Source: Palsa-1447 sp964509885
GTDB lineage: Bacteria > Verrucomicrobiota > Verrucomicrobiia > Opitutales > Opitutaceae
Reading direction: 5' to 3'
DNA: 64,000 bases
NCBI GenBank assembly: GCA_964509885.1
Contig: CAZDZL010000006.1
Coordinates: forward strand, 1-64,000
The translations under genes and the position numbers were made by a program. A model generated the notes under the pieces. It saw only the letters and a list, made by a program, of their open reading frames with translations, was not told the origin of the DNA and searched no databases. Shown here piece after piece: positions 56,545-64,000 of this stretch; within the stretch, counting starts at the first letter, position 1; every line of letters begins with the position of its first letter.

Positions 56545-57984
56545 TCACACAGGCGCGGCAGTCTTGCCACCCGAATCCTCGACGGCACGCGCCGCGCCCG
56601 CCATGGAGGCGGCCGCTCCCTGCCCGGCCCACCCAAGCCCGCCGTACACGGACCCCAGAAACGGGGAGCTGGCGGCCGCGGTGGCGCCGGAAAGGCGCTC
56701 GCCCGCGCCCGGTCCCGGTGCCAGGAACCCAGTCCCCACCCCCATCCCCGCGTCCCGGGCCATGCTCACCGCAAACCTCCCCGACGCGGCTCCGTACTGC
56801 GCCGTGGAACCGGCCGCCTGCGCCATGAAGAGCGCCCCCGTGGACAGGAGCTTGTGAAGGAACAGGGGGCCCAGGAGGGACACGATGACCACCCAGAGCA
56901 CAAAGCCGAGGCCGCCGACAAGGATCGAGAGGAGCGCGGTCAGGTTGCCCATGAACCAGTTGCCGAGCGCCGCCTCGGTCGCGTGGATCTGGGCCTCGGT
57001 CGGCGCGCTCGTCGTGATGGACGCCCACTGCAGGACGCCGACCATGTCAGGCACCCGGCTGGTTCCCGCGATGAGCGACACCAGAGCGTTGTAGAGCGAG
57101 ATCGTCCCGGTGTGCCCTATGGCCCAGGCCACGGGCCACAGCGCGAGGGAGGCCATGTGCATGACGTAGCTCTGCGCCGCCTGCCGGCTGAAGTGCCCCT
57201 CCGGGAGCGAGAACATGCCAATGAAGAGCGGGAGCATCATCGTTCCCGACACGGCTAGGAAGAAGCGCAGTTGCTCCATGAACCAGACGATCGCGGCGGC
57301 GGAGAGGAGAAGAAGGTAGAGCGGGATGATCGTGAGAGCGATCAGCAGGCACTTGAGGAGCGCCGATCCCATGCCGGCGGTCATCGCGATCATGCGCACC
57401 ATCCCGTTCCATGTCTGCGCGGCTCCCGACGCGTAGTCTGCCGCCGTGTCCCACACCGCGACCCCGAAGGCCTCCAGATAGCCGAGCACGCTTCCGTCGT
57501 TGGCGCTTCCAATCAGGGCCTGCCGGCCCCGGCCGCCCGGGCCCGGCGCGGACGCGCCCTGGGCGAGCGCGCCGCGCCTGAGAATGTCGAAGAGCTGGTT
57601 GAGCTCCGGCATGGCGTACGCGGCCTTGACGCACGCGGCGGTGAGGTTGCGCGGCCCTCCGGGAGAGGACGCATAGACGGAGTCGGCGCCTTGCATGGCG
57701 GCGCGCATGAGGAACGGCCCGCCCATCATCGCCGCAATGACGATCCACGTCCGCGCGATCTCGCCCATTTTGCCCTCCCCGCCCGAGCGCTGCGCCCTGA
57801 GCACGAAGCCCCAGAGGGCGAAGAGGGCGCCGAACCCCGTGAAGATCCAGCCTATTGTCCCCAGGACCGCGGGCTGGCCGCCCACGCTCTCGGTGAGGCC
57901 GCGGAACACGACGCTCCCGTCATACGCGTTGAAGACGTCCAGCAGGTCCGAGGCCGGCGCGGCCTGCGCGAACATGGTCGTCAC
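56545..57984 (-). CDS. VirB6/TrbL-like polytopic membrane protein
   Basis: A 479-residue protein with about six to eight hydrophobic helices (residues 45-70, 85-105, 195-250, 255-275, 345-375) and Gly/Ala/Ser-rich N- and C-terminal tails, as in VirB6/TrbL inner-membrane channel components of type IV secretion. It starts at GTG 57984, overlapping the previous stop (GTGA); an ATG three codons later is possible. Its place after VirB4-, VirB7- and VirB5-like genes supports the call. Sequence-level similarity is weak. Confidence 0.7.
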   Translation of the reverse strand: MTTMFAQAAPASDLLDVFNAYDGSVVFRGLTESVGGQPAVLGTIGWIFTGFGALFALWGFVLRAQRSGGEGKMGEIARTWIVIAAMMGGPFLMRAAMQGADSVYASSPGGPRNLTAACVKAAYAMPELNQLFDILRRGALAQGASAPGPGGRGRQALIGSANDGSVLGYLEAFGVAVWDTAADYASGAAQTWNGMVRMIAMTAGMGSALLKCLLIALTIIPLYLLLLSAAAIVWFMEQLRFFLAVSGTMMLPLFIGMFSLPEGHFSRQAAQSYVMHMASLALWPVAWAIGHTGTISLYNALVSLIAGTSRVPDMVGVLQWASITTSAPTEAQIHATEAALGNWFMGNLTALLSILVGGLGFVLWVVIVSLLGPLFLHKLLSTGALFMAQAAGSTAQYGAASGRFAVSMARDAGMGVGTGFLAPGPGAGERLSGATAAASSPFLGSVYGGLGWAGQGAAASMAGAARAVEDSGGKTAAPV

Positions 57985-58895
57985 GGGGACGCCCCCCCCG
58001 CATCAGCCGTCGTCCAGAGCCTCACCTGCCCGTAGTCGGGCGCGGGAGCCGGCGTCACCGTCTTGCGAAGCGTCGCCAGGCGCTGGGCCTGAGCCCCCTG
58101 CTCGCGCGCCGCAAGATCGGCGTTCAGGAGCGCCGACTCGGCGAGCAGGCTCTCGTCCTGCGCCTTGGAGCTCACGGCGGCCCGGGTGCGCTCCTGCCTG
58201 TCGGATAGGTCGAGGTCATCAAGGATGGCCCTGCGGCGTGCGTCCATGACCTGGCTCTGCGACTGGAGCTGGCTGATCTCCGCGAGCACGGCCTGTTTTG
58301 CGGATTCCGTGGTGGACGCCCTGAATTGGCTCCAGGCGAGGGCGAGCTCGGACGAGACCGAGGCCCTCGCCGACTGTTCGCCGGCGATCTGGTCCCTAAG
58401 CCGCCCGGAGGCGTCCGCGCGCTGCGCGAGGCCGGCATAGAGGGAGGGGTCGCGCGCCTGCGCCTGGCCGAATACCCGCATCGCCGACCCCGCGCCCGAG
58501 GCATCGAGAAGAGCGGCCGCGCCCAGCAGGCGCTGCGACGATCCCATGGCCTGCCACGCGCCCAGCAGGTCCGCGTCGGTCTGCGCCCCGCCCTCCAATC
58601 GGTTGATCTCGCCCGTGATCGCCTGAAGGTCCCTCAGCGCGGCCACGGCGGCCCTGGGGTCGCCCGCGTAGGCGCGCAGGTCGCCGACCGTCTGGAGGGT
58701 GCCCCGGGCCGCCGCCAGCTGGTCGTTCAGGCGCTCGAGCTCGGCCGCCCAGTTGGCCGCCTCGGCGGGGTTGGCGACCACCGTGACAAACGACACGTCG
58801 CCAATGCCCAGGAAGGCATGCGCCCGGCAGGGGGCGCAGGCGAGCGCCACGAGGGCGGCCCCGGCGCGCAGGGCCCATCCGCAGGGGGGCCTCAT
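57981..58895 (-). CDS. VirB5/TrbJ-like secreted coiled-coil protein
   Basis: A 304-residue protein with a signal peptide (about 1-27, ending RAHA) followed by almost continuous alpha-helix rich in Ala, Gln, Leu and Arg. The NPAEAANWAAELERLNDQL start of the mature chain resembles TrbJ/VirB5 pilus-associated proteins. Its ATG at 58895 overlaps the lipoprotein stop (ATGA). Identification rests on architecture and position. Confidence 0.65.
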   Translation of the reverse strand: MRPPCGWALRAGAALVALACAPCRAHAFLGIGDVSFVTVVANPAEAANWAAELERLNDQLAAARGTLQTVGDLRAYAGDPRAAVAALRDLQAITGEINRLEGGAQTDADLLGAWQAMGSSQRLLGAAALLDASGAGSAMRVFGQAQARDPSLYAGLAQRADASGRLRDQIAGEQSARASVSSELALAWSQFRASTTESAKQAVLAEISQLQSQSQVMDARRRAILDDLDLSDRQERTRAAVSSKAQDESLLAESALLNADLAAREQGAQAQRLATLRKTVTPAPAPDYGQVRLWTTADAGGASP

Positions 58896-59197
58896 GGCTG
58901 CTGCGCGCCCGACGGGGCGGGCGCGGGCACGAACACGGGGACCGCGACCGTCTCGGGAGCAAGCCTTCGGCCGTCGCGGGCGGTCCCGGAGTCCTCCCAG
59001 GTGTAGTATTCTGTCCTCCCGGCGGGGCTTGTCCCGCGCGGCGCCTCGAGCGCCTGCTTCGCCCAGTAGAGCCGCTTGACGGCGTCCGCGGAGCCGAGCA
59101 GGTAGCCCTCGTCGACCTTCCTGCCGGCCTCGCCGCGCGGGGCGGATTCGCAGCCCCCGAGAGCGAGGACCAGCATGAGGGTGAGGCCGGGTTTCAT
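58892..59197 (-). CDS. Small lipoprotein (VirB7/TrbK position)
   Basis: A 101-residue lipoprotein precursor with a clear lipobox, LALGGC at residue 16, and a mature region of about 85 residues ending in a Pro/Ala-rich tail. Small lipoproteins at this place in T4SS operons are VirB7/TrbK-like and anchor or exclude the apparatus. It overlaps both neighbours by ATGA. No sequence family recognised. Confidence 0.68.
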   Translation of the reverse strand: MKPGLTLMLVLALGGCESAPRGEAGRKVDEGYLLGSADAVKRLYWAKQALEAPRGTSPAGRTEYYTWEDSGTARDGRRLAPETVAVPVFVPAPAPSGAQQP

Positions 59198-61917
59198 CGC
59201 GCCGCGACCCCCGACTCGGCGAGCACGCCGTCATATATCGACGGATATTTCCCCAGGGCCTTCATCCGCCCGTCAAAGACGGCGCCCGAGGACTCAGCGA
59301 CATAGAGCATCGCGGGATCGACCTCGACCCGGACCGTCCCGCACACCGGTGCCGATGACTCCCTGGAAAAGAAGGTGAAGTACGAGGCCTTTGCCCCCGC
59401 CGCCTGGTGCTCCACCAGCGGGTGCTGCAGGATGGCCCTCTCGGCGGCCCCGGGAAGGCCAATCACCCGCGCGATCCGGCGCACCTGCTCCGCGTTGTTC
59501 TGGCGCATGAGGAAGTGCTGCTTGCACTGGCCGAGCAGGAGGTCGGTCAGGGCCGGGTCGATGTCGTCAATCTGGGACGGCTCCTGGAAGGCGCCGATGA
59601 ACGCGCACCGGTATTTCCGCATCTGGGCGAGGAGCTCCTTAACAAATTCGGTCGCTCCCGGGATGAGCAGGATCCTGCGCAGCTCGTCGAGGAGCATCAC
59701 CTTGGACTGGGCCCTGGGAAGGGTGAGGATGTGCTGGCGCACATGGTCGAACACCACAAACCCGGCCAGCTCCTTGAGCGCCCCCTCGGGCAGGCGGCTC
59801 GTGTCGAAATGAAGCCCCGCTCCGCGGACCTCCACGTTGGTGGGACCGTCAATCAGCCCGCCCACGACGCCTCCCGCCCGAAGCCCCTTCGCGAGCTCGG
59901 ACGACAGGAAGTCGAGCTCCGAGGCGACGCCCGCGCTGCGGTGGTGGGGCATGCGCCCGTGCCTCATGAGCGCCACCAGCCCGTCAAACCTCGGGTAGTC
60001 CCCGGCGCCGAGGAGGCTGAACACCATGGCGTCGAGGTTCCTGCGGCCCTGGGGATGAATGGAGTGGCGAACGACCTCGTCCTCGCCGGGGCCCGAGAGG
60101 AGCTCCGCGGCAGAGGCGGGATTTGTCCTCTCGAGCTCGAGCAGGGCGAGGTGCCCGTCGAGAATGTCGTCGTCTCCCGAGCGGATGCGCTCGGCGGCAA
60201 GGGAGCGCCGTGCCAGTCCCCGCCAGCGCTCCTCGCCCGCGTTCTTCCAGTCCTCCGCGCAGTCCTCGAAAAGGCTGCGGACGTACTCGCCGATCAGGCC
60301 CTCCCTGCGCCTGTTGCGGTCGTCGTCCCTTGAGAGGCCGACGAGCTTCATGCAGGTCCTCACCACCCGGGCCACGGTCGCGGAGGTGAGCGGGAGGCCG
60401 AGCGTGTCGAACGGATTGAGCGTGCAGTCCCCCGACTCCCGCAGGACGAGGCTCCTCATCCCGCAGAGCTGCGCCTGCGTGACGAAGGCCATCCCCTCCT
60501 CCTGGTAGAAGCGGTAGGACCAGTCGCAGTCGGTCTGGCTCATGAGGTCCATCAGGAGCGCCGATTTCCCGGATCCGTTCACGCCCACCACCATCGAATG
60601 CTGGGGGGTTCCGTTCGGCGTGACCAGGCGGACGCCAACCACGCTGCGGCCGGGGCTGTCATAGAGCGCCTGAGCCTCGTCGAGGTGGCCGGTGAACGTC
60701 GAGGACAGGGGCATCAGGTCCGCGAGGTTGTGGTTCTCGACGTAGATGTCCCAACCCCTGTACGTGCCCCCGAGATTGCCCGGAATCGTCTCGTAGAAGA
60801 GGTGGCGGGCCTGCGCCGCGTTGTTGACCTGGATGAACTCGGCCCCGTCGATTCCCTGGAGCGCCGTGCGCATCGCGAGCGCCCTCGCGGCGATGGCCTC
60901 CTGGGTCTCCGCCCAGACGCGGACGACAAAGAGCATGTTGAACGGGATGGTGGCCGAGGAGAGGAGCGAATCGATGCGCCCATGTCGCAGGCGGATGTCA
61001 TTCTCGACGCCGGCCGCCCGCCTGTCGGACAGGAACGCGCTCAGCTCGTCGATCTCCCTGCGCAGCCGGTCGATCTCCCGGCCCACGGGCAGCGGACGGA
61101 CGGCGACCGTGATCGAGGCCCCCCGGTTTACCGCGTCAAGTACGGGGACGAGCATCCCGGGCCTCGTTCCCCTGGGAAGCTCGCGCATCACGAAGATCGC
61201 ATGGTAGTTCCCGTCGAAGAAGAGAAGGTTGCTGCGCTCACCGCCGCCCGTCGCAAATGCGTCAAGGTCGCTCCTCAGGCAGTTGGCCCTGATGGACCGG
61301 CTCTCGTCGAATCCGACGTCGACTCCGCCCCCTGCCCCCGAGAAGAGCCGGGCCAGGCTCGGGTTCAGGAACTTCCTGAGGTGCAGGGCGTGGGCGGGGG
61401 TGTCCATGGGGGACCATCTGCCGAGCGAGTGGACCATCTCCACCATGCGCAGCTGCGCGTCGAGGCCCGATGCCGCCTGGCGCAGGAACGCCTCGCACGA
61501 GGCGACGGATCGCACATCCCTCGCCGTCAGGCCGTCGCACCGCCTGCCGACGTAGACGTGCACGCGCTCGCGCCTGAGGCTGCCCTCGGCGAGCCTCTGC
61601 TCGTAGTAGGCGCGGCGCACGGAGCAGGTCCTTCGGCACCAGGGCGAGCCCCCCTGCTTCCTCTCGGAATACGCCTCCAGCGCGGCCGCGAAGTCGTCCT
61701 CGACCGTCCATTGGACCTGGAGCGACGCGGAGGGCCCCGCAACCGCCAGCAGCTGGGCATTCTGACGGCGAAGATCGAGGATTGTCCTGTTGTCGGCGCT
61801 GCGCAGGTCGGGGACCTCGACCCGCGCTCCCCGGGACAGGCACGTCCGCGCATCCAGCGCGGGACCCCACCAGAGCATGTCGCGCTCAAACCATCCGACG
61901 GGAAAGGACCGGGACAT
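59194..61917 (-). CDS. VirB4/TrbE-like T4SS ATPase
   Basis: A 907-residue ATPase energising a type IV secretion apparatus. The C-terminal RecA-like domain has Walker A GVNGSGKSAL (about 444-453, K451) and Walker B SKVMLLDELRR (near 740), with the FQEPSQ box after it. The N-terminal CagE/TrbE/VirB-like domain precedes, including MLFVVRVWAETQEAI. Length is normal to slightly long. The start at 61917 (MSRSFPVGWFERD) is 2 nt after the VirB3-like stop; the upstream in-frame extension is non-homologous. This gene anchors the operon's identity. Confidence 0.85.
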   Translation of the reverse strand: MSRSFPVGWFERDMLWWGPALDARTCLSRGARVEVPDLRSADNRTILDLRRQNAQLLAVAGPSASLQVQWTVEDDFAAALEAYSERKQGGSPWCRRTCSVRRAYYEQRLAEGSLRRERVHVYVGRRCDGLTARDVRSVASCEAFLRQAASGLDAQLRMVEMVHSLGRWSPMDTPAHALHLRKFLNPSLARLFSGAGGGVDVGFDESRSIRANCLRSDLDAFATGGGERSNLLFFDGNYHAIFVMRELPRGTRPGMLVPVLDAVNRGASITVAVRPLPVGREIDRLRREIDELSAFLSDRRAAGVENDIRLRHGRIDSLLSSATIPFNMLFVVRVWAETQEAIAARALAMRTALQGIDGAEFIQVNNAAQARHLFYETIPGNLGGTYRGWDIYVENHNLADLMPLSSTFTGHLDEAQALYDSPGRSVVGVRLVTPNGTPQHSMVVGVNGSGKSALLMDLMSQTDCDWSYRFYQEEGMAFVTQAQLCGMRSLVLRESGDCTLNPFDTLGLPLTSATVARVVRTCMKLVGLSRDDDRNRRREGLIGEYVRSLFEDCAEDWKNAGEERWRGLARRSLAAERIRSGDDDILDGHLALLELERTNPASAAELLSGPGEDEVVRHSIHPQGRRNLDAMVFSLLGAGDYPRFDGLVALMRHGRMPHHRSAGVASELDFLSSELAKGLRAGGVVGGLIDGPTNVEVRGAGLHFDTSRLPEGALKELAGFVVFDHVRQHILTLPRAQSKVMLLDELRRILLIPGATEFVKELLAQMRKYRCAFIGAFQEPSQIDDIDPALTDLLLGQCKQHFLMRQNNAEQVRRIARVIGLPGAAERAILQHPLVEHQAAGAKASYFTFFSRESSAPVCGTVRVEVDPAMLYVAESSGAVFDGRMKALGKYPSIYDGVLAESGVAAR

Positions 61918-61919
61918 GG

Positions 61920-62363
61920 TCAGCCTTTGGGCCCGCGCAGCGGATGCGGGAGGTCGGCCGCTCGCCCGGGTCCGGTTGCGGCCGTTGCGTCGACGATGAG
62001 GCGAGGCAGAATCGGGATCGCCGGGATCGGCGGATCCGTGAAGTCGAGCCTGATGCCGAGCGCCGTCGCCCACAGGTCGCCCTTGAAATGGGGGGGCCTC
62101 CCTACGACCAGCAGCCGCAGGTACGCGAAGCCCGTGGCGAATGGCAGCGCCGCGATGACCGTCCGCGCGAGCCACCGGCTCCCGTCCGCGCCCTCGCCAA
62201 TGAAAAACCGGAGCGCGAGCGCGATGCTTGCGATCAGGCCCGCGAACAGCGGCCAGAGGTCGTTGAACCCGACCCCGTCGAAACCGAGGTACCCCACCCT
62301 CGCCCTCCGGCCCGTGTTGCTTGGGGTATAGGGAAGCGCGGGCTCCTCGGAATCGGGCTGCAT
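61920..62363 (-). CDS. VirB3/TrbD-like inner-membrane protein
   Basis: A 147-residue protein with two close membrane helices (about 37-55 and 67-87), followed by VVGRPPHFKGDLW and a cytoplasmic tail. VirB3/TrbD proteins have the same shape and directly precede virB4, as here. The N-terminal 30 residues are acidic and proline-rich. The call is by topology and order. Confidence 0.65.
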   Translation of the reverse strand: MQPDSEEPALPYTPSNTGRRARVGYLGFDGVGFNDLWPLFAGLIASIALALRFFIGEGADGSRWLARTVIAALPFATGFAYLRLLVVGRPPHFKGDLWATALGIRLDFTDPPIPAIPILPRLIVDATAATGPGRAADLPHPLRGPKG

Positions 62364-62384
62364 GGCGGGTATGCTGTTCCGGTT

Positions 62385-62684
62385 TCACCAGGCCGGGAGA
62401 CTCCCGAGGGTCCAGACGGGATTGATTATCCCGATCCTAATCGAGAACCAGTAGACGCCGGCGGAGATGGCGGGTATCCCGATCGCCCAGGCCGCCTCCT
62501 CGAGCTTGTCCTGCTTGTCCTGGGCGCGGTAGGCGCGCTGCGCGTGCTTGATACCCTGCCAGACCGAACCCGCGAGGCCCAGGGTGAAGAGCCACCCGAG
62601 GACATCGGTCGCCTGAAACGCCGACGCGAGGAGAAAGTGGGCGACGGGCCGAATGTGCATGTTGTTAGACATGTCTAACGTCAT
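62385..62684 (-). CDS. Small two-helix membrane protein (VirB2/TrbC position)
   Basis: A 99-residue protein with hydrophobic segments at about 13-42 and 64-84, separated by a charged loop (QRAYRAQDKQDKLEEAA). As the first gene of the operon it occupies the pilin (VirB2/TrbC) slot, but no signal peptidase site is obvious. Possible starts are the ATGs at 62684, 62672 and 62660; the palindrome at 62664-62679 favours a start after it, at 62660. Confidence 0.6.
   Translation of the reverse strand: MTLDMSNNMHIRPVAHFLLASAFQATDVLGWLFTLGLAGSVWQGIKHAQRAYRAQDKQDKLEEAAWAIGIPAISAGVYWFSIRIGIINPVWTLGSLPAW
62664..62679. promoter_or_regulatory. Perfect 16-bp palindrome at the head of the T4SS-like operon
   Basis: GTTAGACATGTCTAAC reads the same on both strands with no spacer and no mismatch. 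It lies at the 5' end of the first operon gene, over one of its candidate start codons. Its size and symmetry suit a dimeric repressor. No known regulator is named from it. Confidence 0.45.
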
Positions 62685-62777
62685 GTTTTAATCAAGGCCT
62701 TTTTAGGAATTTTCGCTGCGCGCCCGGCAGGCAGAAGGCTTGCGTGGGTCCATGCTCGCAGTCCAATTGTTGCCCCA

Positions 62778-64000
62778 ATGAGCCGACCGACGATCTTGGG
62801 CCTGGTGCTGCTCCTGTTTCCTTTGGCGTGCGTGCCCCTCTCCCTGTCTGTAAGGGGCGGCAACTTCGCCGACGACGAGCTCAGCTACTACCTGCCCTCC
62901 ATCGAGCGGATTTCGGCACATTGGCCCTCGGTTGACCTCGTCGGCGACTCAACGTCGGCGACGAGCCCGGGATACTGCTACTTCCTCGCCGGCGTCTCCC
63001 GGATTTCGGGGAAAGGCCTCAGGGCCTTCAGGTTCATCACGATTGGATTGAGCACGGCCTGCCTGCTGCTCCTTTGCGCCCAGTTTCCTCCGAGGCAGGG
63101 CCTCGCGGCGGGAATGGCGATCCTTCCCCTCGCAGCCTCGAATTTTTTCATAAAATCCGCGTCGTGGATCGTCACGGACAACGCGGCCCTCCTGCTCGCT
63201 TGCGCGTCGCTTGTGTCAGTCGTGAGATGCGCAGATGACACGGGGTGGGCGTTCCCGGCGGGACTCTCCGCGACCGCCGCCGTCTTTGTGCGCCAGCTGC
63301 ATGCATGGCTCGTGGCCCCCATAGCGTGGGCGATCCTGGTCGCGCGGCCGATCAAGGGCACCTCATCCTCCCCCCTCATGCGGTCGTTCGCCTGGTCCGC
63401 GCTGCTGCCGCCCCTCGCAATGCTGTGCTGGCTGCGCCTCGCGTGGGGCGGGTTTGTGCCGCCCGCCTGGCAGAAGGCGGTTGGACTCAGCATCCATCCC
63501 GCAAGCGCGGCATGCGCGCTTTCGATCTTTGCGGCATTTGGAGTCTTCTATCTTCTGTCGGTCGATGCGCCTGAGAATCTGCTCAGGTTGGCGCGGGGAA
63601 GCGGGGCCGCAGCCGGGGCCGCAGCCGGATTCCTGGCCGCCGTGGTATCGCCGAACGTGATGGACCGGGACGCCGGGCGCTGGGGCGGATATTTCTGGGC
63701 GCTGGTCGGGCATTCCCCCGCCCTGGCGGGCCGCTCTTTGCCCGTCGTCGCCGGCTCCGCTTTGGGCGGGGCGCTTCTGGCGTTCATGACCTCCCGGCTG
63801 CGGAGCTTCGCCGGAACAGCGGTGGCTTCGATCTGGCTGGTCTCGGTGGCTTCCTGGATCGGATGTTGCACGCTGAACCCGCTCGCCTTTCAGCGCTACT
63901 TCGAGCCGCCGGTCCTTGTCTTCCTCATCGTCTGGCTGGCGATCGTGATCAAGGCCCAGCCGAGCGTTGCCCCGCCGTCGCGCATTTTCGCTCCCCTTGC
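62778..64000 (+). CDS. Membrane glycosyltransferase-like protein, 3' end outside the window
   Basis: An open frame from the ATG at 62778 runs to the window end without a stop (at least 407 codons). The product has a signal-anchor-like first helix (about residues 5-22), then a periplasmic DDELSYYLPSIE motif near 32-43, like the catalytic acidic loop of GT39/ArnT- or Alg10-type glycosyltransferases, and eight or more further hydrophobic segments. Late in the sequence, FQRYFEPPVLVFLIVW resembles the last luminal loop of such enzymes. Function is inferred from topology and the motif; it is divergent from the T4SS-like operon. Confidence 0.72.
   Translation, partial: MSRPTILGLVLLLFPLACVPLSLSVRGGNFADDELSYYLPSIERISAHWPSVDLVGDSTSATSPGYCYFLAGVSRISGKGLRAFRFITIGLSTACLLLLCAQFPPRQGLAAGMAILPLAASNFFIKSASWIVTDNAALLLACASLVSVVRCADDTGWAFPAGLSATAAVFVRQLHAWLVAPIAWAILVARPIKGTSSSPLMRSFAWSALLPPLAMLCWLRLAWGGFVPPAWQKAVGLSIHPASAACALSIFAAFGVFYLLSVDAPENLLRLARGSGAAAGAAAGFLAAVVSPNVMDRDAGRWGGYFWALVGHSPALAGRSLPVVAGSALGGALLAFMTSRLRSFAGTAVASIWLVSVASWIGCCTLNPLAFQRYFEPPVLVFLIVWLAIVIKAQPSVAPPSRIFAPL

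Overview
The window is a high-GC bacterial chromosome segment, close to 68 percent GC in most housekeeping genes by hand counts. Its gene content best fits Verrucomicrobiota, probably an Opitutales/Opitutaceae-like member. The main pointers are a secreted PQQ-type sugar dehydrogenase ending in a C-terminal domain typical of that group, a chlamydia-like class Ic ribonucleotide reductase, LpxA and GmhA (a Gram-negative envelope), and an AspRS of the non-discriminating type. The taxonomy is inference; no rRNA is present.

Layout. 15-12587: heme genes (hemB, hemH), tRNA synthetases (cysS, thrS, aspS), a PII protein, gpmI and a hybrid multi-PAS histidine kinase. 12602-18424: ruvC, a TauE-type exporter, recF, gmhA, a cyclophilin, ald, folA and a gamma-carbonic anhydrase, packed so tightly that several genes share start or stop bases. 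18427-25535: a minus-strand operon running glgP, then a BMP-family substrate-binding protein, a double ATPase and two permeases, ending in the carbonic anhydrase. 25611-33216: mutL, argH, OsmC-type and acid-phosphatase genes and the PQQ dehydrogenase. 33412-40029: a lower-GC accessory stretch with a Phd/VapC toxin-antitoxin pair, a CheB esterase, a NarL-type sensor kinase and a giant CheB-CheR-PAS protein, with no chemoreceptors. 40059-46083: nrdB-nrdA behind two tandem NrdR-like boxes. NrdB lacks the radical tyrosine (class Ic), and NrdA is split by a 436-residue LAGLIDADG intein exactly at its redox-active cysteine. 46254-55281: dinB, an ECF sigma factor, alkX, an amidase, infC, an iscA-type gene, pdxA, lpxA, an uncharacterised gene and aroB. 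55352-62684: an AbrB/VapC pair, then a minus-strand operon that looks like the inner half of a type IV secretion system (VirB2-B3-B4-B7-B5-B6 order plus a DUF2937-like gene), headed by a perfect 16-bp palindrome. A membrane glycosyltransferase-like gene runs off the right end.

How the genes fit together. Most of the window is core metabolism and repair with coupled translation (ATGA, TTGA and GTGA overlaps). The most unusual parts are the nrd locus, where a Tyr-less R2, a selfish element in the active site and a predicted NrdR operator sit together, and the partial T4SS operon, whose GC matches the host and which lacks VirB8-B11 and VirD4 within the window.
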